Assembly: GCA_029582165.1 (NCBI GenBank)
Contig: CM055893.1
Coordinates: 25,333,179-25,397,178 of the forward strand
Reading direction: 5' to 3'
Length of the DNA stretch: 64,000 nt
Source of the DNA: Portulaca oleracea
Taxonomy: Eukaryota; Streptophyta; Magnoliopsida; Caryophyllales; Portulacaceae
Shown: positions 1-11,040 of the stretch, one piece after another
Layout of the letters: each line of letters begins with the position of its first letter
How positions within the stretch are numbered: the stretch's first letter is position 1
The notes under the pieces: model-generated
What the model saw: the letters and a program-made list of their open reading frames with translations, nothing else
Told to the model about the DNA's origin: nothing
The model's database searches: none
Program-made: the position numbers and the translations under genes

Positions 1-782
1 TCTACAACTCTTTTATAAGTATTCTCTTCCCTTAACTCTTTTATTAATTGCTTTGCTAATTACTTTGCTTGTTCTTTAATTTCCTTGCTTGCTATTTGAT
101 TTTCTTGCGTGTTTATGGTTGTTTGATGCTAGAAATCATATTTAGGTTTTGATTTGGATGTTGTTAGCTTAGATTTTATCATGATTAGTGGCTAGAAACC
201 ATATGGGTTAGGGGGTAATTAACAGTGTAAATGGGTAATTAGGTTTGGGTTAGCAATATTAGTGAGTAATTAGTTGGGAAATCAATTTCCCACTCCTGTC
301 CTTCCCTCAAGTAGGATGTATTTGGGTTCAAAAGCTCCCGAATACATCCAACACTTCTGTTGGAAGGTGGGAATTGGGATAGTTAGTATTCTATTCACGA
401 AAGCGAATAGAAGCTAACTAGGGAATTCCGTTTCATTAATCCTCAGGGTCTGTCGATGGACTTTGGGGAAGTTAATCCGGACTATCCTCGGAAGAGGAAG
501 CTCGGTGGGTATCTTCTAACGGAATTGCCACTTGATTCTCCCTCCTTGTTATTCCCTTGTTGCAAAACCCATTTCCTCATCCCCGTTTGCATCCCGAAAA
601 GCCTCCGAAGCCCATTTTCTATTCCTTGACCGACCTTAGCTTTGTTTCTTGCGTTGTGATCCCTTCAAACCGATATCCTTACCTTAGCAACCTCATCCTG
701 ACCGTTGACCTAGATTCTATGACCAAGGCCGCCAGCTCCCTGAGAAAGAACGATAAAACCGAGGTCTCACAAACCACGTTAC
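1..782. other. Unassigned, probably repeat-derived sequence
   Basis: No gene could be recognised here. The first 250 bases are T-rich and look like noncoding LTR or internal retroelement sequence. A short open frame at 557-808 has no recognisable motif. At about 783 the sequence becomes alignable to 42047-42716, so this position is a breakpoint (deletion or insertion) between two repeats. The identity of the left part remains open. Confidence 0.35.
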
Positions 783-1446
783 AAGAAGTGATAGAGAAAT
801 GGTGGTAGAATGATAACTACTAGAATGGAGAGATTAGAGAGATGAGAGAATAGAAGTGTAAGGGGAAGAATGAATGAATGATTGAGTGAGTTTGGCTTCA
901 AGAGAGGTAGTATTTATAGGTGAAGGAGAGGCTTAACATACATGCACATACATGCATTCTCCACATTCGTAGTCAACAGCTCCTAATTCCAAGATGACTA
1001 AGGGGGTGTATGTAGGTGGATAGTAGTGTGAAGAGGTGACTTTGGGTATGAATCAATTAAAGGCCGATCGGCCTATAGAGAGGGGTGGGATGTATTTGCT
1101 AGCATCCATGCACCTTTGGACGGTAGACATGTGAATAAAACACATGCTAAATTCCCTTATTCACACTTGGACGGTAGGAGCTTTATTTGATGTTTTTGGA
1201 TGCTTTTGCTAGGCTTTGAACTTGAGACCTATTGGCACGTGTCTTGCATGGCTTGGCTTCCCTTATTTTCTAATTTCCTAATTTTCTAACTAAAAATACA
1301 TAAAAAAGGAAGTAATAAAAATTACATTAAAAAGTATATAAAATTTATGCTAAAATCTAGCTTATCGACTGACTTCTCCTTCTTCATTTATGCTTCATTA
1401 TATATATTTATGCTATATATTTATGTGCCGAAATCCGGTGTCTACA
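783..1446 (+). repeat. 3' part of a Ty3/gypsy-type LTR
   Basis: This stretch aligns by eye along its whole length with 42047-42716: shared blocks include the purine-rich start, TATTTATAGG near 910, the aaaatacataaaaa tract near 1290 and the terminal CCGGTGTCTACA. The right end in CA at 1446 fits an LTR end, and the next base enters an open reverse transcriptase frame. It is therefore the right end of an LTR (solo LTR or the end of a longer element) inserted in the chromovirus that follows. The left part of the LTR is missing from the alignment, and the other target-site copy lies outside the window. Confidence 0.65.
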
Positions 1447-3867
1447 GGCTAACAAATGCTCCAGCCAAGTTTATGGACCTTATACAGCGGGTTCTCAAAC
1501 CATATCTTGACAACTTTGTGACTGTGTTTATAGATGATATCCTAGTGTACTCGAAAGATGAGCAAGAACATGAAGATCACTTAAGAAAGGTTCTAAGATT
1601 ATTAAAGGACCATAAGTTGTATGGTAAGCTCAAGAAGTGTGAATTTTGGTTGAAAGAGGTGACATTTTTGGGGCATGTGATTTTTAAGGAAGGGGTTATG
1701 GTGGATCCTCAAAAGATTAAGGCAATTATAGATTGGCCCACACCCACCAACGTTATAGAAGTTCGAAGTTTTTTGGGTTTAGTTGGGTACTACCGTCGAT
1801 TTGTTGAGAATTTTTCACGTGTAGCAAGCCCACTCAATAACCTAATGAAGAAAACCACCAAATTTGAGTGGAGCCCTGTTTGTGAATCAGCTTTCTCCGA
1901 ATTAAAGAAATGCCTTACAACTGCCCCTATTTTGGACTCACCTTGTAGTGGTGAGGGTTTTACTATATACAGTGATGCTTCAAAGAAGGGTCTGGGTTGT
2001 GTACTCATGCAGAATGATCGAGTCATAGCATACGCCTCATGAAAATTAAAGCCTTATGAGGTCAACTACCCGACCCTGACCTTGAACTGGCTGTTGTTGT
2101 GTTTGCTCTTAAATATGGAGACATTATTTTTATGGTGTCCCATGTAAGATTTATACCAACCACAAAAGCTTGAAATATCTTTTCACTCAACGTGAGTTGA
2201 ATATGAGGCAAAGTCGGTGGTTGGAATTCATTAAAAACTATCATTTCGATATTCAATATTAGCCTGGAAAGGCAAATGTAGTGGCTAATGCGTTAAGTAG
2301 AAAATCTTTCCATGGCCTAAATTCCCTCACTAGTGTCCTAATAGCCATTCAAAAGGATCTTGAAAGACTAGAAGTGAAATTGTTGATGAGAGATGTTAAA
2401 GCAAGACTTATGGTAATGGAAGTACATTCCACTTTGATAGATGATATTGTTCAAGCTCAAGACTCAGACTCTATGCTAGTAAAGTTTAAGGAAGATGTGA
2501 AAAATGGAAAAACTCCAGGCTTTGTGGTACACGAAGATGGGTCATTGGGATTTCAAAGGCGCTTCTGTGTTCCTAACGACAATTATTTAAAGGAGAAAAT
2601 CTTAATTAAAGTGCACGAAACCCTATATTCAGTTTATCCAAGAGGGAATAAAATGTATAAGGATCTTCAACAGAGATTTTGGTGGAGCAATATTTAAAGA
2701 AAAGGAATCGACTTCGTGTCCAAGTGCTCAACCTGTCAGCAAGTCAACTTTGACAATCGACGACCAGCAGGGGAGATAAGGTCATTGGAAGTTCTAGTTG
2801 CGAAATGGGATTCAATATCCATGGATTTTGTTATGGCGTTGCCTCGAACTCAAAAGGGAAATGACTCAATATGGGTGATTGTTGATCGGTTAACGAAGTC
2901 AGCTCACATCTTAGTCATTAAGGAAACATAGATGGTCGAGAAGTTAGCTATGATGTACATTAAGGAAATGGTTAAATTACATGGGGTTCCTAAGGATATA
3001 GTTTCCGATCGTGGTTCTCGATTTTTATCACGAGTATAGAATTCTCTTCGAAAGGCACTAGGTACAAAGAATAACCTTAGCACAACTTATCATCCCGAAA
3101 CGGATGGATAAACAGAAAGGCCTAATCAAACATTGGAGGATATGCTTCGTGCTTGTGTGCTAGATTTTCAAGGTACTTGGGAAGAAAATTCAATTTGCCC
3201 CTAGTGGAATTCTCTTACAATAATAGCTACCATGAGAGTATCAAAATGGCACCCTTTCAGGCAGTGTATGGGCGTAAGTGTAGTGTCCCCACTTTGTTGG
3301 AGGGGCATTGACGAAGCTCTAGGTGTTGGTCCTGAGTTGATTCAAGATGCCATTGACAAGGTTAGGATAATTCAAAATCATATGAAAGCTGCTCAGCATA
3401 GGCAACGAAGTTATGCTCAGAAAAGGCGTGGGCCATTAGAGTTTACAGTTGGTAGCAAGGTGTTTTTAATGGTATCCCCTTTACGAGGTATTGTATGATT
3501 TGGAAAAGTGCGAAAGTTAAGTCCTTGATTCATTGGGCCATTCGAAATGTTGGAGCAAGTAGGCCCAGTGGCCTACCATCTAGCATTACTACCTGCACTC
3601 TCCAAAATTCACAATGTTTTGCATGTGTCCTAACTACAGGAGTATATTCCTGATCCTACCCATGTGGTTCGTCAACACAACGTCTCACTGTCTGAGAACT
3701 TAATTTATGAAGAACAACCCCTTAAGATTTTGGACCATCGAGAAATACAATTAAGGAATAAATCAATACCCTCGGTCAAAGTCTTATGGGCCAATCACAC
3801 CATGCAAAAAACTACGTCGGAAATGGAGGCTCATATGGAGGCAAAATATTCTCACAATTTCTCATAA
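1447..3867 (+). pseudogene. Tekay/Del-like chromovirus pol remnant (RT-RNase H-integrase-chromodomain)
   Basis: Degenerate Ty3/gypsy pol. Reverse transcriptase starts abruptly at LTNAPAKF (about 1448) and keeps the catalytic FIDDILVYS (about 1530). RNase H follows with [15 protein letters not shown], and an in-frame TGA stands at 2039. At 2281-2697 and 2716-2931 lie the RNase H end, the integrase zinc region (CSTCQQ) and the integrase core start (WDSISMDFV, VDRLTKSAHI). Further integrase pieces reach 3498. A C-terminal chromodomain-like stretch (IPSVKVLWANHTMQ) sits at 3664-3867. At least five stops or frameshifts break it. The order RT-RH-INT-chromodomain and the following TGTAACATCCC LTR start are typical of Tekay/Del chromoviruses. 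Gag and protease are absent because the left part was separated by the LTR ending at 1446. Confidence 0.85.
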
Positions 3868-3907
3868 GGTAAACTTATGGGAGAGTTTCGAGGACGAAAA
3901 TTTTCTT

Positions 3908-3955
3908 AATAAAGGGGGACTGTAACATCCCAAAAATTATTATTATTATTATTGC

Positions 3956-4018
<63 letters not shown>

Positions 4019-4066
4019 CATCATTGTTATTTCCATTACTATGATTTCATTACTATTATTTTATTA

Positions 4067-4109
<43 letters not shown>

Positions 4110-4196
4110 TACTACTACTACAGTAGTTGTTGTGGTTAACTTTAATATTAATATTATCATGGTTTGATTAATATTATTTTATTACTGTTATTAATA

Positions 4197-4227
<31 letters not shown>

Positions 4228-5100
4228 TATTTATTACTATCACCCTAAAAAAATGGAAGTAACGTACATATTATTTGTATATGATATTAATTAACATCCT
4301 TAATTGGTGACTTTTGTTTAGAGTACACAAGATTTACTTTATGTAATTGTTGCTTGCGTTTTTGTTAGAATTAACATAAATGACGTGGGAGTTATATTTT
4401 AATTGTAACTTGTTGGTAATAAGTAAGAGTTGAGGGAACGCTTGATTTTTAATACCACCATTATATGTCAAATCGTTCTTGGGATTGTTTTCCACGTTTT
4501 CATATTCCAATGCGTTTTTTGTTTTAATGCCATAACGTAAATAATATGAATTTTCAATGTTCTAGATTAATAAAGGTCAAGTCTCAATCATCTATAAATA
4601 TCCCACTATGTTACAACCATGGACAAAAAGAAAACACAATGTAACAACCTCAGCCCTTCTTAGTGTATTTGTACTACACTTTCAAAGACCATTAGATCAT
4701 AATAGCACTTCTAAATTGTTGGAGAAGTTAACCTGTAGTTGACTAAAGTATCACTACCTTGGTTAAATAAATAGTTACTCAAGTTGTGTCCAAGACTTTC
4801 TCTATTAAAGTACAGTAAATGTCAATTCCTCAAATTGTTTATTCATCAAATATTGAAAGAAAAGTATTTTCAATTGTTTTAAATTATTTTATCGGATGCC
4901 CTAATCATTGTTCTTTGTTCATTGTTCATCGTTATCATTCAAGTGACCACCTTGGCCATCATACGCGTGCTCATTCTTTATTGTCCCTTAAAGGGAATCA
5001 TTGTTCATTGTCCCTTAAAGGGACTTATCGTTCATTGTCCCATTTAAGGGAATTATCGTATAGGCTATCCACTTATTATTCCCTCTCCCTCATTTCAGAA
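3908..5100 (+). repeat. Polypurine tract and 3' LTR of the Tekay-like element
   Basis: AAAGGGGGAC at 3911-3920 is a polypurine tract directly before TGTAACATCCC at 3921, a start seen in many Tekay/Del LTRs. A TATA-like TATAAATA lies near 4593-4600, suitable for an LTR promoter. The right end is not resolved, because the partner LTR is outside the window and the next element begins close by; about 5100 is an estimate. Three GGGAAT/CCCTTAAAGGGA-type short repeats occur at 4985-5055. Confidence 0.6.
3936..4235. repeat. (TTA)n microsatellite inside the LTR
   Basis: A long run of TTA/ATT trinucleotides fills 3938-4016 and again 4066-4110, with more irregular ATT-rich sequence to about 4235. It sits just inside the left end of the Tekay-like LTR and probably expanded there after insertion. 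Confidence 0.9.
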
Positions 5101-5122
5101 ATAAAATGATTTCATAAATTAC

Positions 5123-5901
5123 TGAAGAATCTCAAATGCTTATGAGGACCTTAGCACGACCAGTAGAGAGGACCTCAAGCATTAGTACAAGCGTTTTGTT
5201 TGAAAGAGCATCAAAGCTAATTCAAGGAAGTATCAATCATATCCCAATCTTATTCCTTCCTTCTAATTATCAGATAAGATTATAACAATGTGTTATTCCT
5301 TTTCAGATATCAAACTAAAAGGAAGGAAACTATAACATAAAAAGGGAATCCCGTAGAAGATGGAGGATCATCTCAGAAAAGGAAACAATCTTGGTGTGAT
5401 AAAGAAGTTGTTGCTCTCAAGGCTATAAATATCATCGAGCTTCATTCATACAAAGTGTGGATTTCCAAGCAAGTAAATATGAGTAGGAGCTTTAGCTAAG
5501 AAAGTTCTGAGTGTAGGAATATTGAGTAATAATATTCTGAGTTGTAGCCACTTTGTATGGTGAGTTTTTGTAACCAGTGAGGGCACTAGTCAGGACCCCT
5601 AAGGTCGAGTGTTTGAAGTGAGGAAGGAGTCTCGCTTTGAAGTTATTTTACTGTCTGTAATAGCCTCTTCTGTAAGGTCTCAAATACAGAAGACAACTGC
5701 AAGGTCCTCTGTTCCAGTAAGCCATTTGAGGACTCATGGTTTTCATTTATGCTGAGTTGTAATCTCTTTCATTCTATGCACTTTCATTTAATTAATAAAG
5801 AAGTATATTTAGTTATATAAAAGTGCTATTAACCTAGTTGTGTTGATTTAAGTGCAGAATTAACCATATAACCCTATTCATCCCCCTCTAGGGTTATTTC
5901 A
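5123..5901 (+). repeat. 5' LTR of a Sirevirus-type copia element
   Basis: The stretch ends in ATTTCA at 5901 immediately before a methionine-tRNA-like primer site, and 58 bases later a gag start codon appears, so it is the upstream LTR. TATAAATA at 5424-5431 is a plausible LTR promoter. The left end is uncertain: TGAAGAATC at 5123 is one candidate, but no partner LTR is visible to fix it, since the 3' end of the element is not preserved in the window. Confidence 0.55.
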
Positions 5902-5902
5902 A

Positions 5903-5915
5903 TTGGTATCAAAGT
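5903..5915 (+). other. Primer binding site (initiator methionine tRNA type)
   Basis: TTGGTATCAAAGT directly follows the LTR end. The usual copia primer site is TGGTATCAGAGC, complementary to the 3' end of initiator tRNA-Met; this copy differs at two positions. Confidence 0.75.
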
Positions 5916-5958
5916 AGGTCAACAGATCTCAAGAGTCTAACAACTCGTGGTAAAGATC

Positions 5959-6129
5959 ATGGCCGGCCTCAAAGATGAGGACCTCTGCGTCATAGTCACT
6001 GAAGGAAATTTCCCCACTCCCACAAACAAGAACACTACAAACCAAGATGTCCCAAAAGGGAGATATGAAATGACAGCTGAAGAGCTCACAACTTTGGGAA
6101 AAAATATTCGTGCTTTAAATTTGATATAT
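5959..6129 (+). pseudogene. Sirevirus gag, N-terminal piece (split by insertion)
   Basis: The frame begins with ATG at 5959 (MAGLKDEDLC) and runs open for 57 codons to 6129, where a 20.7-kb retrotransposon begins. The gag frame continues at 26869 after one copy of the TATAT target duplication, in phase, which shows that the two parts were one gene. The start is supported by the primer site just upstream. The gene cannot be translated as it stands. Confidence 0.85.
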
Positions 6130-7564
6130 TGATAATCGCGTTTCATGACTATGTTTTTGGGGGTTTTCAATAGTGAATTAGGGATAATTTTGTGTATGAA
6201 CCTTGATTTTTATTCCAATTTCCCTACTACACTTGGTGGTGTTGTTTTTGATGTGAATTTGTAGGTTTTGAGGCCAAAACACCAACTTTCTCTTAACTTC
6301 AGGCAAGAGTGAATGTACCACGGACCTCTACATGTCAAACCTAAACCGTGGTACAAATTTGGGACGGAAAGGATCAAGGAATAGCTAGGAAGCAGCCACC
6401 ACGGGCAGCCCGTGGTGGTGGCCACGGTCCGTGGCGGTTCAGCTTCTTGTGCCCAGCTCATTTTGGCAACGGAAACAAGAAAGAAGCGGGGCAGCAGCCA
6501 CCACGGCCAACCCGTGGTGATCACCACGGTCCATGTATGGACTGTACAGACCGAGGCGGACTGCCTATGTAGATCGGTTGCTTTCGCGAGTAGAAAAGGG
6601 AGAAAGCGACGGTCTTTCAAGGGGGAGTCATATTCTATCAGTTTTCCTTCATTCTTTGGCCGTCAAGGGGAGAAACCAAGATCAAGATTCAAGACCGAAT
6701 CGATTCAAGAGAAACCAAGATCAAGATTCGCAAAGGAAAGGAGCGACGTTCACGGAGAAGGTTTCTACCCCGGGATCGAAAGACTCGATGGGTTGTATTC
6801 TTCACAATTCTATTCTTTCTTTTCGATTTCCTTCTTAGTTTTGAGATTCGATTATGATGTTTGGAACTTGTTTTGTGTTTTCATTGAATATGAGTGAGTA
6901 GATTTCTTGAATTCTAGGGTTTGCAACCCGAAGCAATGTAGTTTGATTGAATGTTATTAGTTTGTTCATGAATTCTTGATTAGAATCAATAGAAGGTTTT
7001 ATTTTCCATGTTTATGAGTATTCTTAAGGCCTTGGATATTTGTAAGTTTGAGATTAATCTGAGAAGTACTGAAAGGTAAATTAGGGGAATTCCACCACCA
7101 ATCCTTCTACCTAGGCCTACGAAAGTTGAAAAAGGAGTAGTAAACTAGGGAATCATTAGATAACCTGACTTTTTGAGACCTTCAGTTATGTTTAACCTAA
7201 AAGGAAGACGAAAGTTATTGATTAGGTTGTTTAGAATAATTCTATTTAGCATCGAAAGGGCGATAGGATTCAGAAGTTTTCGATTCTTGATGCGTTCTTG
7301 AATGTATGATTGTGCAGGCTAGGTTTTTAGTAATGGAACTCGTTGTTAGGTTAGCATCACCCTAGATATCTTTCTCTCTTGATAGACTCTTTGATTGAGT
7401 TTTCCTGCTTTATTAATTTTAATTAGCTTTTAAAGTCTTCCAAAATCAAAACCTGATTAGCTTAGCAATCGTGATAGAGATTAGTTTTCTGTGCTGCTAA
7501 TTGAGTCCCTGTGGGATCGACCTTGACGTGCTACTACGTACACCGTGCGCTTGCGGCCTTGTCA
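6130..7564 (+). repeat. 5' LTR of the gag-only element
   Basis: Starts TGATAATCGCG and ends GCGGCCTTGTCA, and aligns to 25499-26863. It carries a roughly 100-bp segment around 6425-6520, rich in CACGG/CCGTG inverted repeats, that the 3' copy lacks. It lacks a segment of about 45 bases present in the 3' copy near 25938-25982. The candidate TATA box of the 3' copy (TATATAAT) reads TATGTAGA here at 6566. Open frames in this stretch (for example 6210-6897, either strand) have no known motif and are taken as chance. Confidence 0.9.
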
Positions 7565-7570
7565 AGTTTT

Positions 7571-7588
7571 TGGCGCCGTTGCCGGAGA
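7571..7588 (+). other. Primer binding site (tRNA-Asp type)
   Basis: TGGCGCCGTTGCCGGAGA starts six bases after the LTR end. It fits the primer site complementary to the 3' end of tRNA-Asp used by plant Athila-type gypsy elements. Confidence 0.75.
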
Positions 7589-7696
7589 CTCTGTCCCTAG
7601 CAACCGGTGAACGAACCCTCTTAGGTTGACTAAGCTATTTTCTGTTTTCTTTCTTTTTCTTTTCATCTTTTATCTTTAAAAAAAACCAAAAAAAAT

Positions 7697-8842
7697 ATGG
7701 CAATTCTTGATTCTCCCCAATTTGAGAAGGAATTATTTTGGCACTATTTTGAGCGATTACGTGCATGTCCTGTTCCATGTGGTGTTGTGCCTGGGAAATA
7801 AGATATCCTTGACATTGTTGCCGAGGGGGTGAATAGTGAGACTCATAATCTATTAGAGTATTTTGGTTTCTATGCTAAAACTGTCGATGAAGCATGGAGT
7901 TTGCTTGAGTGGCTTGAACGTGATACACTTGATTTTGAAAATTATTATTGTGCATCATCTTTCCCCAATCCTTGTGCATCTCATGCTAGATTATATACTC
8001 AACCCCATTGTTTGCCTCATTGTCGTTTGTGTAATTCTTTTGACCATGATGAATCTGCATGCCCTGTTTTAGCCAAACTTGATTTTTTGATGAGGGCAAT
8101 GCAAGAGCAACAAGATTAGGTTGAAGCTTGTCTAGAGAAAATAGATGAAATAGTTGACCCTTCTAAGTCATCTTTGCCAACTGTTGCTCCTTCTCATCCT
8201 AGCTTACCTAGAGACACTACTGATGGTGTCTTTGCTTTTCGTAATACATCCTTACCTTTTTCTCAGTCGACGGGGTTTGAGGCGAGTGATTCCCATGTGT
8301 TTGATGCTAGGTATGATGATGACGTTTGTCATGAGTCAATTGATGCTATTGATGAGGAGTCTTGTGAGGGGTTTGTCGGTGGATTGGATCCTTCAAGCGA
8401 GGAATCTGTTGATGTACTCCATGTTTCTACACCTTGTTCACCACCTTCCCTTGCCCCTAAGAACCTTGAGGAGCCCATTCCCTGCGAAAAAACCATTGAT
8501 GTTCATGTTGATATGGGATGTGTGCCTAACTCTTGTGATGTGACTGTGATTGAGGGGACCAACAATGTTTTTGACTTATCCTTAGGCACTTTAGAAGGGT
8601 TTCATCCCTATCTTGATCCATATTGTATATGCCTAGAGGACTCAGCTAGAAAAATCATGTGGACTACTTATTTTGATTCTATTGATTTTTCTAGTACTTT
8701 TGATCTATTTAAGAGAACGCAACTAATATTCTTTGCCATGAGTATTTTGTTGTTGTCTTATATGCAGGCTTGTGAACCACATGCTGCGGAGTTTGACAAG
8801 CTTCTAAGAGCGTTGACTGCATCTGAGGTGAGTTTCGTCTAG
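7697..8842 (+). pseudogene. Gag-like protein of the gag-only element, with two internal stops
   Basis: One frame runs from ATG 7697 to TAG 8840-8842 (382 codons) and is interrupted only by TAA at 7799 and TAG at 8117. Its middle contains EAWSLLEWLERDT, resembling gag of Athila-like elements (TADEAWELLE-type helix). It also contains a complete zinc knuckle, C-X2-C-X4-H-X4-C (CRLCNSFDHDESAC, about 8018-8062). The remainder is acidic and serine-rich, with a hydrophobic patch near 8730-8760. It presumably packages element RNA. No protease or polymerase follows. A short conserved-looking block after the stop (GCTTCTTGGAAGGCAACCC, about 8861) resembles sequences found downstream of frames in other plant LTR elements. 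Function of the C-terminal 220 codons is unknown. Confidence 0.7.
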
Positions 8843-9184
8843 CTAAAGACGTTAAACTAGTGCTTCTTGGAAGGCAACCCAAGAGTTTAATTGCTTTATT
8901 AGGTTTTATTTCGTTCCTTTAATTTTCTCCGTTTTTTTTAGAGTGTGATGCATTATGTCGTTTCCCTTTTATGCATGCTACCCTTATTCAAAATGCATTA
9001 CGGACACTGCTTTGTCCAAGCATGGGGGGGGGGGTTCGGGTTGATTATCTTGAAATCATGTGCTTGAGTGAGACTGACGTTTATAGTTGCATATTGGTTA
9101 GTTTCTTTTTGTGTTTTCTAGGCTTTGAATTTGCGTCTAGGTTGCATATAGGGATAGTTTTCTTGCTTTCTTGTTAAAAGTTTT
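8843..9184 (+). other. Noncoding internal region of the gag-only element, part 1
   Basis: The stretch follows the gag-like frame and ends where the Tork-like copia element was inserted. It contains an 8-base G run near 9025 and an open frame at 8971-9177 without recognisable motif. It continues after the copia insertion at 14428. Confidence 0.6.
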
Positions 9185-9758
9185 TGTTAGGAAAGTGTCC
9201 TAAAATCACCAAATCTCTTGATCTCACAATTATTTGTTTCCTAATTGTATTAGGATATTATTTAGGTTTCCTTATTGTGTTGGGTTTCCTAATTGTATTA
9301 GATTCTAAATCTATTTGGAGTGGGAGTCAAGTTATGTTATAGGGAGTTCTCCCTATAAATAGGGTGCATGTTTCTCAACCAGAAACACATCGATAAACAC
9401 AGAGAGCTAGAGAGAGAGAAAATATTGAGAGAGAAAGGGGTGTCACCAATATTTTCCACAGTGTATCCTGAGAGATTGTGAGTTGAGTGTTGAGAGATTG
9501 TTATTATAATCTCCTTTGTGGATCGCATCACACCCTGTGATAGTGATCAGGTTGTACTCCTCCTTTCTCACAGTGGATTATTTTCTGGTTGTCGCCGTCC
9601 GTGGGTTTTTCTCCGAGTTCTTCGGTTTCCCACGTAATTCTGGTGTTTGATTTTATCGTTTATTTTTCGTTCCTAAATTTTGTCGTAATACCCGTCATCT
9701 CGTTTTCGATTGTATTATTCGCTTCCGCTGTTACTTTGCTACTCACTTTTCTCTAACA
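9185..9758 (+). repeat. 5' LTR of the Tork-like element
   Basis: 574 bases, starting TGTTAGGAAAGTG and ending CTCTAACA. A TATA box TATAAATA lies at 9354-9361. The primer site TAGTATCAGAGCAAGG follows at 9760, close to the initiator tRNA-Met type. Confidence 0.93.
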
Positions 9759-9780
9759 ATAGTATCAGAGCAAGGTGGAG

Positions 9781-11040
9781 ATGACTTCAATTATGAAGTG
9801 CGATATTCCAAAATTTGATGGAACGAGGAGTTTACTATGTGGAGACTGCAGATGAAGGCGGTCCTGATTCAGCACGGGTTATGGGATGTGATTGAGTATC
9901 CCGACACGAAGACTGATGCGACAATGAGCGATGATGAATTCAAAAAACTCCAGAAGGATATCAAGGGGAATCTGAATCCAGGGAGTGGAAGAAGCTTGAA
10001 GATAAGACTCTGGCAGGGATTCAACTATCCTTGGCGGAGCACATTCAGAGAGAGGTGATGCATATCGAGAAACCTTGGGAGCTCTGGACCAAACTGGAAG
10101 AGCTGTACATGTCGAAGAGTCGTGCAAACAAGTACCGAATGAAGGAGAAATTCTACAGGCTGAAGATGCCCCAAGGCACTTCTATTTAGGCACATCTTAG
10201 TGAATTTGATTCTATTATTACTGAATTGGAATCAATGGATATAAAACACACTGATGAGGATAAGGCTTTTCATTTAACTATGTCCCTACCTGCATCACAT
10301 AAACAATTTAAGGAAATCATGTTGTATGGGAATCGTGGCGACCTTAACCTTAGTGAAGTGAAGGCTAGTTTACTGTCTAAGGAGAAACTTGATACCGATG
10401 GTGATGACCAGGGTGGTGATGCTATGGTTGTAAGGGGTAAAAATACTGAACGTAAGGGAAACGGGTCTAGAGGGAGGTCTAAACACCGTTCAAAGTCTAG
10501 GAATCCTCACAAGAATAAGAAGTGTAACTACTGTAGTAAGATGGGGCATATAGAGAGAGACTGTTGGGAAAAACAGAGAGACCAGAAGCAGGAGAGTAAG
10601 GATAATCACACCAAACCTAGTACCTCAAACTGCATAGAGTCCGAGTTAGATGGTGATGGGTTTGTAGTTACGGATGATGCCTTGGCTACCACATCGAGTA
10701 GGATAGCTAGAGATGAGTGGGTTCTTGACACGCGGTGCACTTATCATATGTGTCCTCATAAGGACTGGTTCGAGTCTTATGAGAGTGTTGACACCGGGGT
10801 CGTAGTCATGGGTAACGACACAGCCTGCAAGGTTGCAGGAATCGATAGCATCAAAATCAAGACTCATGATGGCATCGTTAGAACTCTCAAGGAGGTTCGT
10901 CATATCCCTAACATGACTCGAAATTTAATTTCTTTAGGTACTCTTGAAGCTAACGGCTGCAGGTACAAAGGAAAAGATGGTGTTTTGAAAGTGTGCAGGG
11001 GTTCCATGGTTCTTATGAAGGGAATCAGGAAGGGCAGTCT
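9781..11040 (+). pseudogene. Tork-like gag and protease region
   Basis: ATG at 9781 starts a gag that is frameshifted near 9826 and again near 9985-10030. A TAG at 10187 replaces what is usually a Gln codon. The frame from 10226 carries the CCHC zinc knuckle (CNYCSKMGHIERDC, about 10522-10563). The protease follows: WVLDTRCTYHMCPHKDWF near 10719. The catalytic D-S/T-G reads DTR, so the essential Gly is lost and the protease would be inactive. The frame ends at TAA 11042. Gag packages the RNA and protease matures the polyprotein in intact relatives. Confidence 0.88.

Noticed and set aside
6210..6897. Open frames of 74-161 codons on both strands
   Set aside because: They lie in the LTR of the gag-only element, differ between the two LTR copies and show no protein motif.
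5903..9775. tRNA genes near LTR ends
   Set aside because: Only the 12-18-base primer sites match tRNA 3' ends; no cloverleaf could be folded around them.
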